A stretch of 64,000 nucleotides of DNA from JADJYF01 sp965278995. Its GTDB lineage: Bacteria > Pseudomonadota > Gammaproteobacteria > Ga0077536. Position numbers and translations under genes: made by a program. Within the stretch, counting starts at the first letter, position 1; each line of letters begins with the position of its first letter. The notes under the pieces were generated by a model that saw only the letters and a program-made list of their open reading frames with translations, ran no database searches and was not told the DNA's origin. The stretch lies in assembly GCA_965278995.1 (NCBI GenBank), contig OZ257136.1:1736001-1800000 (forward strand). Direction: 5' to 3'. Positions 51,431-59,877 of this stretch are shown here, in pieces.

Positions 51431-52627
51431 ATGAGCCGTTCCACGAACAAATCCGGCGGCACTCCGGGGCAAGCCCGCCACGCCGTACTACCCGGTGCCA
51501 CGCACGACGAGTTCGCCCGCCAGGAGTTTGTGCGTTCGTACAAGGAATATCTCGTCAAACACGTTCATGGGGGCAATCGCGCGCGGTACGAGTCCGCCGT
51601 GAAGCCGGCTTTCGAGCAGCGCCACAGTCGAACACCGCAGGATCGTTTCGAAGTCCGCGACGCCATGACGACCGACGGCTATTACCAGATGTTCAGCGCG
51701 CTGCTCCGGACCAGCCAGGAAATGATGTGGTCGGCCTGTCAGATCCCCGTTGACCGCGAACTCGACCGCTTGAATGCGCAGGTCAAATCGCGCCTGCCGC
51801 AAGCGGGCGCCGGCGGCACGCTCAAACTCGATCCCACCGTAAAGACGCCGCGCTATCACACGGCCGTCGACATCCACTGCCAGCCAGGCGGCTACCACAG
51901 CGAATTCGCGCAGGATGACGCCTCACCCGGCATGGTCTATGACCGCGCCGTACATTTGTACGCGATGGGTCAGATGGGCCCCTATAACGATGACATGGGC
52001 GCGAGCATCGTTGCCTGGTTGAAACAGCAGCATCCGCAGTTCAAGCCACGCCGCATTCTCGACCTGGGGTGCTCGGTCGGACACAGCACCGTGCCGTATG
52101 CGTGGGCGTTCCCGCAAGCGGAAGTTCATGCCGTCGATGTCGCCGCGCCGATGCTGCGCTATGCGCACGCCCGTGCCGAAGATCTCGGAGCGCGCATCCA
52201 TTTTTCTCAGCAGAACGCCGAGAACATGAATTTCCGCGATGGGCAGTTCGACCTGATCGTCTCGCACATCCTGCTGCATGAAACATCGGATAAAGCCATC
52301 CGCAATATCATCGGCGAATGCCATCGCCTGCTGGCCGCCGGTGGCATGATGCTGCATGCCGAGACACCGCCCTACAAGGACATGGACGCTTTCGATGCGT
52401 TCATGCTCGACTGGGATACTCGCAACAACAACGAACCATTCTGGGCACGCTCGCACGAAATCGATTTGCGCACATTGTCGACGGACGCCGGTTTCGATGC
52501 CGACCACCAAATCGAAACACTCATTCCGAGCGCATTCCAGGTCGCCGAAGCTGCACGCTCCAAGGTCTTCCAGGGCGGTGATTTCGGCGGTGGCGGTCTG
52601 TGGTTCGTCTACGGCAATCGCAAATGA
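51431..52627 (+). CDS. class I SAM-dependent methyltransferase with extra N-terminal domain
   Basis: The 398-residue protein carries a Rossmann methyltransferase domain from about residue 195: RRILDLGCSVGHSTVPYAW (motif I), EVHAVDVAAPMLRYAH, IHFSQQNAENMNF and LLAAGGMMLHAETPPY. The first 190 residues are an unassigned domain with DGYYQMFSALLRTSQEMMW and VDIHCQPGGYHSEFAQDD; I do not recognise it. The target may be a small molecule or lipid. The short next gene overlaps its stop as ATGA. GAGGA lies about ten bases before the ATG. Confidence 0.87.
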   Translation: MSRSTNKSGGTPGQARHAVLPGATHDEFARQEFVRSYKEYLVKHVHGGNRARYESAVKPAFEQRHSRTPQDRFEVRDAMTTDGYYQMFSALLRTSQEMMWSACQIPVDRELDRLNAQVKSRLPQAGAGGTLKLDPTVKTPRYHTAVDIHCQPGGYHSEFAQDDASPGMVYDRAVHLYAMGQMGPYNDDMGASIVAWLKQQHPQFKPRRILDLGCSVGHSTVPYAWAFPQAEVHAVDVAAPMLRYAHARAEDLGARIHFSQQNAENMNFRDGQFDLIVSHILLHETSDKAIRNIIGECHRLLAAGGMMLHAETPPYKDMDAFDAFMLDWDTRNNNEPFWARSHEIDLRTLSTDAGFDADHQIETLIPSAFQVAEAARSKVFQGGDFGGGGLWFVYGNRK

Positions 52628-53004
52628 GATTGAAGCGCAAAGCCAAAGGCGAACGCCCGATATTTTTCTCTGATCCCGCGGTCGACAAGGTCATCGCAAT
52701 GGTCATGGGACTGGCCGGCGAAGTCGCTGTGATGCGTGACCGCCAGGATACGGTCGAACGTCTGCTCGAGACCCGCGGCCTGCTCAAGCGCGCCGAAATA
52801 GAAAACTATCTGCCGCCTGCACAAGTCATGCAGGATCGCGCTGCCTGGCGCGAAACTTTTCTCGGCGAAGTATTGCGCATCGTCGCCAGCGAACTCGAAG
52901 GCGCGGCCAGCGGCGATACAGCGCCATATGATGCCGCCATCGCGGCCGTCGTCGAGGACATCACGCCGCGCCGACGGGGGCGCCGCGACAAGGCAGCGTG
53001 TTAG
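52624..53004 (+). CDS. small conserved-looking protein coupled to the methyltransferase
   Basis: I do not recognise this 126-residue soluble protein. It overlaps the methyltransferase stop by four bases (ATGA) and so is probably translated with it. The predicted structure is mainly helical: FSDPAVDKVIAMVMGLAGEV, MRDRQDTVERLLETRGLLKR (possibly a coiled coil) and AAWRETFLGEVLRIVASELE. The ends are basic (MRLKRKAKGE at the start, RRRGRRDKAAC at the end). It may be an accessory subunit of the methyltransferase, by position only. Its last four bases overlap the convergent LLM gene. Confidence 0.75.
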   Translation: MRLKRKAKGERPIFFSDPAVDKVIAMVMGLAGEVAVMRDRQDTVERLLETRGLLKRAEIENYLPPAQVMQDRAAWRETFLGEVLRIVASELEGAASGDTAPYDAAIAAVVEDITPRRRGRRDKAAC

Positions 53005-54056
53005 CGAAGCAGTGGCATCACCTGCTCACCGAACTGCCGGATACCGGGTACGAAATCCGGCCAGCTGAACAGCATGCCATCGATGCCGGTAGCTTGCGCG
53101 ATGTCATCGATCTGACGCGCCACCGTCGCCGGTGACCCGAGTATCACCGGAATGCTCATGAATGCCATGTTGCCTTCTTCGATACTCTGCGCCAGTGCAT
53201 TCTTCAGGTGCGCGCTGGTACCGGCTGCGTTGGTATCGAGCCCGGCACTGGCCAGCATATTGCTGATGGCACCGCGATCCGCGCGCTGGACGATATCCGC
53301 GGCGATGCGTTGCGCTTCATCGTCGGTATCCGCCAGCACCATCTGATACAGCGCATAGATACCGACTGTGCGGCCGCTGGCCGTGGCGCGTGCCTTGATG
53401 TCGGTGACGCCGGCCTCCAGTGTCGATCGCGCGCTCATCACGAACTGATGATCGGCCATCGCGGCCACGAACTGTTTACCGCGCGGCGACTGACCGGCAC
53501 AGACTATCGGGATCTCGCGACCCGGTTGCGGGTAGACCGTGCAGTCGTCGAGCTTGAAGAATTCGCCGTCGTGGGTGCAGCGGCCATGCGCCCACAGCGT
53601 TTTTATGATGTGCAGATATTCGGCGGCGTAATCGTAACGGCGCTCATAGTGATCATCGCCAGGCCACACGCCCATCTGCGCGTATTCGGCGCGATTCCAC
53701 CCGGTGACGATATTCAGACCGCAGCGACCATCGCTGATGTCGTCGATGGTTGCCACCATGCGCGCAACGACGGCCGGATGCTGGCTCAGAATCGAAATCG
53801 AAGGATACAGCTCGATGGTGTTCGTGACACTGGCGAGCGCCGCCATCAGGGTGAACGACTCCAGGCAGGCGTCCCAATAGCCGGTCTCGCCGCCGAAGCC
53901 ACGGTATTTCATCATCGACAGCACGAAATCGAGCCCCTGTCGCTCAGCTTCCAGCGTTATTGCCCGGTTATGGGCAAACGTCGGCGCATACAGCGGACTG
54001 CCGGCCGACGGAATATAGCCATTGCTGCCATTGGGCAGCAAGACGCCGAACTTCAT
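53001..54056 (-). CDS. LLM class flavin monooxygenase, RutA-like
   Basis: The 351-residue enzyme closely resembles RutA, the FMN monooxygenase that opens the uracil ring, and related alkanesulfonate monooxygenases. Shared blocks are LSMMKYRGFGGETGYWDACL near residue 45, ESFTLMAALASVTNTIEL, ATIDDISDGRCGLNIVTGW and YAQMGVWPGDDHYERRYDY. No other rut gene is nearby, so it may act on another amide or heterocycle. GAGGATC lies four bases before the ATG. It may belong with the neighbouring hydantoinase genes in using cyclic nitrogen compounds, but that is only inference from position. Confidence 0.9.
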   Translation of the reverse strand: MKFGVLLPNGSNGYIPSAGSPLYAPTFAHNRAITLEAERQGLDFVLSMMKYRGFGGETGYWDACLESFTLMAALASVTNTIELYPSISILSQHPAVVARMVATIDDISDGRCGLNIVTGWNRAEYAQMGVWPGDDHYERRYDYAAEYLHIIKTLWAHGRCTHDGEFFKLDDCTVYPQPGREIPIVCAGQSPRGKQFVAAMADHQFVMSARSTLEAGVTDIKARATASGRTVGIYALYQMVLADTDDEAQRIAADIVQRADRGAISNMLASAGLDTNAAGTSAHLKNALAQSIEEGNMAFMSIPVILGSPATVARQIDDIAQATGIDGMLFSWPDFVPGIRQFGEQVMPLLR

Positions 54057-54211
54057 GCACGATCCTCACAAGGCCGGAGCGAAATGTCCGGGCGCTGGTG
54101 GCAGTATACGGATTTCGTCAGAGACCAAAAAATGCGTACGACTTGCGTATACTCGAAGCACTGCCTGCGCCTTCAGGGCGTCGTACCGCTACCAGTCGCG
54201 GAGTTGAGTTC

Positions 54212-54934
54212 ATGACCAGACGCTTTCTCGTTCTGCAGCACCTCGCGGTGGAACATCCAGGGATATTCCGCGATTTCATGCGCGCCGACGGCATCACCTG
54301 GGAAACGGTCGAACTCGATGCGGGCGAAACGTTACCCGATGTCGCCAAATACGATGCACTGCTGGTCATGGGTGGGCCGATGGATGTCTGGGAGGAGCAT
54401 GAACATCCCTGGCTGATCGCGGAGAAAGCGGCAATCCGTCGCGCCGTGGTGGACCTTGAGAAACCCTACTTCGGTTTCTGTCTAGGTCACCAGCTGCTGG
54501 CCGCGGCGCTCGGCGGCACCGTCGGTAAAGCGGCTCAAGGAGAAGTCGGCGTCATGCCGGTCAAACTCACCGAGGCCGGCGCAACCCACGCTTTTCTGGC
54601 CGGTGTGCCGTCGCAATTCGACGCGCTGCAGTGGCATGGTGCGGAAGTTGAAATGGCGCCGCCAGGCGCCAGCGTTCTCATCGCTTCGGCGGCGTGTCCG
54701 ATCCAGGCGCTGGCTGTCGGCACGCGCGCGTTCAGCATCCAGTTTCACGTCGAAGTCATCGCCAGCACGGTCGACGACTGGTATGACATACCCGCTTATC
54801 GCGACGGTCTGCACCGCGCGCTCGGCGAGACCGGCGTCGACGGCTTTCGTGCCGCTGCAGCCGCCGGCATGCCGGCGTTCAACGCGCTGGCCCGCCGCCT
54901 CTACGACAACTGGCGAACGACTGCGCGCGTGTGA
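54212..54934 (+). CDS. type 1 glutamine amidotransferase (GMP synthase-like class I domain)
   Basis: This 240-residue stand-alone class I amidotransferase has the oxyanion region LLVMGGPMDVWEEHEHPWL near residue 50, the nucleophile cysteine in YFGFCLGHQLLAAALGG, and the catalytic histidine in SIQFHVEV. It releases ammonia from glutamine for an unidentified partner, or hydrolyses a gamma-glutamyl compound. The ATG at 54212 was chosen because the family N-terminus (MTRRFLVLQHLAVEHPG) starts there. TATACT at about 54147 may be a -10 element, without a clear -35. Confidence 0.9.
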   Translation: MTRRFLVLQHLAVEHPGIFRDFMRADGITWETVELDAGETLPDVAKYDALLVMGGPMDVWEEHEHPWLIAEKAAIRRAVVDLEKPYFGFCLGHQLLAAALGGTVGKAAQGEVGVMPVKLTEAGATHAFLAGVPSQFDALQWHGAEVEMAPPGASVLIASAACPIQALAVGTRAFSIQFHVEVIASTVDDWYDIPAYRDGLHRALGETGVDGFRAAAAAGMPAFNALARRLYDNWRTTARV

Positions 54935-54940
54935 GGGCGC

Positions 54941-56356
54941 TCAGTCCGGAGCCGGCAGTGCAGGCCGCTCGACCACCGCCGGCGAGACCAGCGGTAACAG
55001 CATCAGCACGCGCAATCCCGGTGCGTTATCGGCGAAGCGCAGTTCACCGCCATGCAGACTCGCAACCGCCTTGACCAGGCTCAAGCCGAGCCCTGAACCA
55101 GGCAGGCTGCGGCTTTGGTCGAGTCGCGCAAACCGCTGCGTGACGCGATCGTACTCGCCGACCGGAATGCCGGGGCCGGCATCGCGAACTTCGATAATCG
55201 CGCGCGCATTCTCGGCTCGCAAGGTGACGCCGATAGCGCCGCCGGGCGGGCTGTACTTGATCGCGTTGTCGAGCAGATTGGCGACTGCCTGAAACAACAG
55301 ATTGCGATCGCCTTGCGTAACGAGACTGGAGCCGATATCGGGCACCAGCAGCAAAGATTTGTCCTGCGCGAGCCCAAGATAGAGTTCAACTGCATCTTCG
55401 ACCAGGCGCGCAAGATCGACGGCCTCGATGTCGGCATCGTAGCTGCGCGATTCGATGCGCGCGATATTGAGCAGACTGGCAAATGTCGCCAGTAGTGCAT
55501 CGGCCTCGGCAACGCTGGTTTCGAGTTCCGCACGCAGCTCAGCCGGCGCCCCGCGCGCTGCGAGCTCGATGCCGTTACGCAGGCGTGTAAGGGGCGTGCG
55601 CAGGTCGTGCGCAATGTTGTCGGATACATGGCGGACCGCCGCGAGCAGCGCTTCCAGTCGATCGAGCATCTGATTGACGTGCTGGGCGAGAATATCGAAT
55701 TCGTCACCGGTACCGGAATCTTGCAGCCGGCTCTCGAGACGCCCGGCAATGATGTCGCCGGTCGCTTCGGAGAACTTTCCGACCCGCGCGAGCAGGCGGT
55801 TGCTCATAAACAAGCCGCCAACCGTCGCCAGTACGACTATCAGACCACCACCGCCGAGCAGAGCGCGATTGAATACGGCTTTCAATTGCTGGAGCTGCTC
55901 GATATTGCGACCCACCAGCAGATGCAGACCGTCGCGTAACAGATAGACCCGTCCACGTGCCGGCACCACTCGACCGTCGACGCGTTGATGAACGAATTCC
56001 ACCCAGCCGTCGCTGTCCGGGCTGACTTTCGGCCATTCGCGCAGATTACCGGCCAGCGGCTGATTATCGCGGGTGGCAAACAGATACAACATGGTGCCGC
56101 TGCTGTCGGTGCGGATGCGATGCACGATGACCTGCGCCAGGCGATCGAGTCCATGCTCGATGTACTGTTCGGCCAGCCCGGTGATCTCGGCTTTCAGGGT
56201 CGCATCGGTTTCTCGAACCAGCAGACCGATGGTCGACCAGTAGAAGAACAACGAGAGCACGATGACCGAGACACCGAACAGCAGGCTGTAGGACAAGGTC
56301 AACTGGAACGTTGTGGTGCGCAACAACACACCGAGGCGATTGGTACGACGTGCCAT
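54941..56356 (-). CDS. two-component sensor histidine kinase
   Basis: This 471-residue kinase has a membrane helix at about 18-40, a periplasmic sensor region (about 50-160), a second helix at about 165-188 and a HAMP domain with RLLARVGKFSEATGDIIAG. The HisKA box is VSDNIAHDLRTPLTRLRNG, with the phosphorylated histidine at 250. The ATPase domain has NLLDNAIKYSPPGGAIGV, DAGPGIPVGEYDRVTQRF and GSGLGLSLVKAVASLHGG. The ATG at 56356 lies five bases after the regulator stop; an upstream in-frame TTG is less likely. It forms an operon with the response regulator and is probably the partner that phosphorylates it. The ligand is unknown. Confidence 0.93.
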   Translation of the reverse strand: MARRTNRLGVLLRTTTFQLTLSYSLLFGVSVIVLSLFFYWSTIGLLVRETDATLKAEITGLAEQYIEHGLDRLAQVIVHRIRTDSSGTMLYLFATRDNQPLAGNLREWPKVSPDSDGWVEFVHQRVDGRVVPARGRVYLLRDGLHLLVGRNIEQLQQLKAVFNRALLGGGGLIVVLATVGGLFMSNRLLARVGKFSEATGDIIAGRLESRLQDSGTGDEFDILAQHVNQMLDRLEALLAAVRHVSDNIAHDLRTPLTRLRNGIELAARGAPAELRAELETSVAEADALLATFASLLNIARIESRSYDADIEAVDLARLVEDAVELYLGLAQDKSLLLVPDIGSSLVTQGDRNLLFQAVANLLDNAIKYSPPGGAIGVTLRAENARAIIEVRDAGPGIPVGEYDRVTQRFARLDQSRSLPGSGLGLSLVKAVASLHGGELRFADNAPGLRVLMLLPLVSPAVVERPALPAPD

Positions 56357-56360
56357 CCCG

Positions 56361-57050
56361 TCACGCACCAGTCGCGCTTTCAACGGCGAGCCGATAGCCG
56401 ACGCCGCGCACTGTCTGCAGTAGCGCGGGTTCGAACCCGCGATCGAGTTTCGCCCGCAGACGACTGATGTGTACGTCGATGACGTTCGTCTGTGGATCGA
56501 AGTGATAGTCCCAGACGTGTTCGAGCAGCATCGTTCGGGTCACGACCTGGCCGGCATGACGCAACAGATACTCGAGCAGGCGGAATTCGCGGGGCTGGAG
56601 TTCGAGCGGGGTGTCACCGCGTCGAACGCTGCGCGCCATCAGATCCATTTCGAGATCGGCCAGTTTCAGTACGGTGGTCGGGCCATCCGGCGCAGTGCGG
56701 CGAACGAGCGCTTCGATGCGCGCTTCAAGTTCGCTGAAAGCGAATGGTTTGACCAGGTAGTCGTCACCGCCGGCGCGCAGACCGGCCACGCGATGATCGA
56801 CTTCGCCGAGCGCACTCAGAATGATCACCGGCACACGTGAGCCGGAAGCCCGCAACGTGCGCACGACCGTCAGGCCATCGACTTCCGGCAACATGCGGTC
56901 GAGCACGATCAGGTCGAACTCAGCAGTCGTTGCCGCGATCAGGCCATCCCGGCCGTCGGCCGCCACGTCGACGCTGTGGCCGGCCTGGATGAGCCCGTTA
57001 CGGATGAACTCGCGCGTGTCGCGGTCGTCCTCGACGACGAGCAGATGCAT
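56361..57050 (-). CDS. OmpR/PhoB-family response regulator
   Basis: This 229-residue regulator has a receiver domain with LLVVEDD, the phosphorylated Asp51 in FDLIVLDRMLPEVDGL, and Lys101 in DDYLVKPFAFSELEARI. The winged-helix DNA-binding domain follows with LQPREFRLLEYLLRHAGQVV and NVIDVHISRLRAKLDRGFEP. The kinase gene follows. The gene is divergent from degQ with a 184-base gap, so it likely regulates itself and may regulate degQ. GGGAG lies six bases before the ATG. Near its end is a 16-base palindrome (56425-56440) that encodes part of the protein. Confidence 0.94.
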   Translation of the reverse strand: MHLLVVEDDRDTREFIRNGLIQAGHSVDVAADGRDGLIAATTAEFDLIVLDRMLPEVDGLTVVRTLRASGSRVPVIILSALGEVDHRVAGLRAGGDDYLVKPFAFSELEARIEALVRRTAPDGPTTVLKLADLEMDLMARSVRRGDTPLELQPREFRLLEYLLRHAGQVVTRTMLLEHVWDYHFDPQTNVIDVHISRLRAKLDRGFEPALLQTVRGVGYRLAVESATGA

Positions 57051-57234
57051 GGCTGACTCCCACTGAAGACCCGGTATGAAGAGGACATGTGCCCTCCATG
57101 CCCGGAAAGTTGCGTGGGCCGGGGCCTACGCCTGCGACGCGCACATTACAGAAATTTAATCCGGCGGACAGCGCCGCGTAATGGTACGCACTCTATCCTT
57201 CGCTCCACTGAATGATTATCCCGAGGAGCCAGAC

Positions 57235-58764
57235 ATGAAGCATTCCATCGCTCTATTGTGCCGCAAAGACCTGCGCAAGGTGACCTGGGTCGGCCTGCCG
57301 ATGCTGCTCGGTGCCGCGGTTCTGCAATCGTCCCTGCCGGCTTTCGCCATAGACACACCGGCTGCCAGCTTCGCCCAGCCGCAGATGGCCGACGTCATCG
57401 AGGCGGCGCAGCCGGCTGTAGTGAAAATTGAAGTTGCCAAAAAAGCAGGCGGTGTCGCCCGACTACAGGGTCATGCTGTTCCTTTCGGTAATGGTAACGG
57501 CAATAGCATGGGCAACGGCAATCCGCTCGAAGAATTCATGCGCCGCTTCGGTCAGGGCGGGCCCTACGCTTTCGGTCAACCAGACGCACCGCAGGGCAAA
57601 GTGGAAGGCCTCGGTTCCGGCTTCGTCGTCGACGCCGACGGCTACATCGTTACCAACAACCATGTCATCGACGGTGCTGACGAGATCAACGTCACGTTCG
57701 TCGACGGCAAAACGCTGCCGGCGAAACTTCTTGGCGCCGATCCGCTGAGCGACCTGGCGCTGCTCAAGGTCGAGACGACCAGCAAGCTGCCGGCAATCGC
57801 TTTTGCCGATTCCGACCGCGCTCGTGTCGGCGACTGGGTCGTCGCCATCGGCAATCCTTTCGGACTCGGTGGCAGTGTCACGGCCGGCATCATTTCGGCG
57901 CGCGGCCGCGATATCAATTCCGGTCCGTACGACGACTATCTGCAAATCGATGCGCCGATTAACAGCGGCAACTCGGGCGGACCGATCATCGATGCCTCCG
58001 GCAAGGTGGTCGGCGTGAACACCGCCATCTATTCACCGAACGGCGGCAACATCGGCATCGGTTTTGCCATTCCGGCCCACGAAGCGGAGCACGTTGTCGC
58101 CGAACTGCGCGAACACGGTGCGGTGACGCGCGGCTGGCTCGGTGTGCAAATCCAGCCAATCACGGCGGATATAGCCGAAGCGCTGAGCGCTCACGATACC
58201 GGTGGTGCACTGGTCGCAGCGATCGTGGACAAGGCACCGGCGACCCGCGCCGGTGTGAAAGTCGGTGACATCATCACGCGCTATGGCGATACCGTGATCA
58301 AGGAACCACGCGACCTGAGCCGGGCGGTTGCTGCAACCGAACCGGGCACCAAAGTCACGCTTGAAATCCTGCGTAACGGCAAACCGCAGCAATTGACGAC
58401 GGTGCTGGATCGCAACGCGGAGACTTCAGTGGCCAGCGTGCGACCGACCGCGGGCGACAATTCGGCCCAGGCCGACGATGCACTTGGCCTCGCCCTCGGG
58501 CCGCTCTCGCCGGACGCACGCACTGAACTCGGTCTCGAGGCCGCGTTCCAGGGCGCGCTGGTGGTCGGTGTGAAATCCGGCGGCCCGGCCGATACCGGTG
58601 GCGTTCAGCCCGGCGACATTATCGTCCGCGTCAATCGCGACGCCGTTGCCGATGCCACTGCCGCCCAGGCCGCCTTGCTGGCGGCGCGCGCCGGCGATGC
58701 ACCGGTCGTCGTCCTCGTCCGCCGCGGCGATCAACAGTTCTTCACGACCTTGAAAACCGCGTGA
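57235..58764 (+). CDS. degQ: Do-like periplasmic serine protease (DegQ/DegP/HtrA)
   Basis: This 509-residue periplasmic protease has a signal peptide (cleavage likely after SSLPAFA, about residue 38), a trypsin-like domain with catalytic His143 (TNNHVIDGADE), Asp173 (DPLSDLALLKV) and Ser247 (INSGNSGGPIID), and two PDZ domains (about residues 290-385 and 410-505). It degrades or refolds misfolded envelope proteins. A Gly/Asn-rich insert, GNGNGNSMGNGN, lies in the loop near residue 85-96, where DegP/DegQ have their LA loop. GAGGAG lies before the chosen ATG. The divergent two-component system suggests stress control. A strong terminator follows. Confidence 0.94.
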   Translation: MKHSIALLCRKDLRKVTWVGLPMLLGAAVLQSSLPAFAIDTPAASFAQPQMADVIEAAQPAVVKIEVAKKAGGVARLQGHAVPFGNGNGNSMGNGNPLEEFMRRFGQGGPYAFGQPDAPQGKVEGLGSGFVVDADGYIVTNNHVIDGADEINVTFVDGKTLPAKLLGADPLSDLALLKVETTSKLPAIAFADSDRARVGDWVVAIGNPFGLGGSVTAGIISARGRDINSGPYDDYLQIDAPINSGNSGGPIIDASGKVVGVNTAIYSPNGGNIGIGFAIPAHEAEHVVAELREHGAVTRGWLGVQIQPITADIAEALSAHDTGGALVAAIVDKAPATRAGVKVGDIITRYGDTVIKEPRDLSRAVAATEPGTKVTLEILRNGKPQQLTTVLDRNAETSVASVRPTAGDNSAQADDALGLALGPLSPDARTELGLEAAFQGALVVGVKSGGPADTGGVQPGDIIVRVNRDAVADATAAQAALLAARAGDAPVVVLVRRGDQQFFTTLKTA

Positions 58765-58810
58765 CCTGAATCCTCCTCCCAGGATGTCTCCCAGCCCTCC
58801 CAAGGCGTTA

Positions 58811-58836
58811 CCCCGGCTCCGGCCGGGGATTTTTTT
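58811..58836 (+). terminator. intrinsic terminator after degQ
   Basis: CCCCGGC (58811-58817), loop TCCG and GCCGGGG (58822-58828) form a seven-base stem followed by A and eight T bases. It ends the degQ transcript 47 bases after its stop and lies close to the convergent cysK stop. Confidence 0.92.
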
Positions 58837-58851
58837 CGCTCGCTACGTTTT

Positions 58852-59808
58852 TTAACTCTCTAGATTCTCGAACAGCACGCTCGACAGATATCGTTCACCG
58901 GCATCGGGCAGGATGACGACGATTGTCTTGCCGGCGAAAGCTGGCTCAACGGCCAGACGCTGAGCCGCAACCACGGCGGCACCGCAGGAAATCCCGCACA
59001 GAATGCCTTCTTCAGTTGCCAAGCGGCGACCCATGGCGACAGCAGTCTCATTGGAGACCCGCTCGACGCGATCGACCACGGCCAGGTCGAGCGCACCGGG
59101 AATGAAGCCCGCGCCGATGCCCTGAATCTTGTGCGGTGCCGGCTTGAGCGGCTCGCCGGCCAAGGTCTGCGTGATAATCGGGCTGGATTCCGGTTCGACA
59201 GCGACCGAGACCAGGGCGTGGCCGCAGGTCTGCTTGATGAAACGTGAAATGCCCGTGATCGTGCCGCCGGTGCCGACACCGGCAACCAGCGCGTCGACAT
59301 GGCCCTCGGTCTGCGCCCAGATTTCCGGGCCGGTGGTCCGTTCGTGGATGGCGGGATTGGCCGGATTCTCGAACTGCTGCGGCATGTAGTAACGGCCCGG
59401 TACGCTGGCGACGATTTCCTCGGCTTTCGCAATCGCACCTTTCATGCCTTTGGCGCCTTCAGTCAGCACCAGCGTTGCACCGAAAGCTTTGAGTACTTTG
59501 CGCCGCTCGATGCTCATCGTATCCGGCATCGTCAAGGTCAACTTGTAGCCGCGGGCGGCGCACACGAAAGCCAGCGCGATGCCGGTATTGCCGCTGGTCG
59601 GTTCGACGACTTCAACGCCGGGCTTAAGCAGACCTTTTTCTTCCGCATCCCAGATCATTGCCGCGCCGATGCGGCATTTGACCGAATAGGCTGGATTGCG
59701 TCCTTCAATTTTGGCCAGTACGGTCGCTTGCGACGGACCGATGACGCGATTCAAGCGCACCAGCGGCGTATTGCCGATGGACAACGAGTTATCGGTAAAA
59801 AAAGCCAT
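58852..59808 (-). CDS. cysK: cysteine synthase A
   Basis: CysK makes cysteine from O-acetylserine and sulfide with pyridoxal phosphate. The 318-residue protein follows E. coli CysK closely: the PLP lysine in GRNPAYSVKCRIGA, the substrate loop VEPTSGNTGIALAF, MPDTMSIERRKVLKAFGA, LTEGAKGMKGAIAKAEEI, the phosphate loop VGTGGTITG, and HKIQGIGAGFIPGALDL. The C-terminal segment is slightly shorter. I start at the ATG at 59808 (MAFFTDNSLSIGNTPLVRLN) with AGGAG upstream; an extension to 59862 has no family similarity. Confidence 0.96.
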   Translation of the reverse strand: MAFFTDNSLSIGNTPLVRLNRVIGPSQATVLAKIEGRNPAYSVKCRIGAAMIWDAEEKGLLKPGVEVVEPTSGNTGIALAFVCAARGYKLTLTMPDTMSIERRKVLKAFGATLVLTEGAKGMKGAIAKAEEIVASVPGRYYMPQQFENPANPAIHERTTGPEIWAQTEGHVDALVAGVGTGGTITGISRFIKQTCGHALVSVAVEPESSPIITQTLAGEPLKPAPHKIQGIGAGFIPGALDLAVVDRVERVSNETAVAMGRRLATEEGILCGISCGAAVVAAQRLAVEPAFAGKTIVVILPDAGERYLSSVLFENLES

Positions 59809-59877
59809 GAGCGTTCTCCTGTGGGTCGTCGTGCGCGTTTCCGGATTGCGCGCCGCCGGCACGGCGTATCGGGACCA

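Noticed and set aside
56425..56440. GCGGGTTCGAACCCGC looks like the T-arm of a tRNA gene.
   Set aside because: It lies inside the coding sequence of the response regulator, in the conserved C-terminal helix region, and no acceptor, D or anticodon arms surround it.
58785..58800. CCCAGGATGTCTCCCAG after degQ considered as another GGATG hairpin element.
   Set aside because: The flanks do not form a stem placing GGA in a loop, and a normal terminator follows directly.
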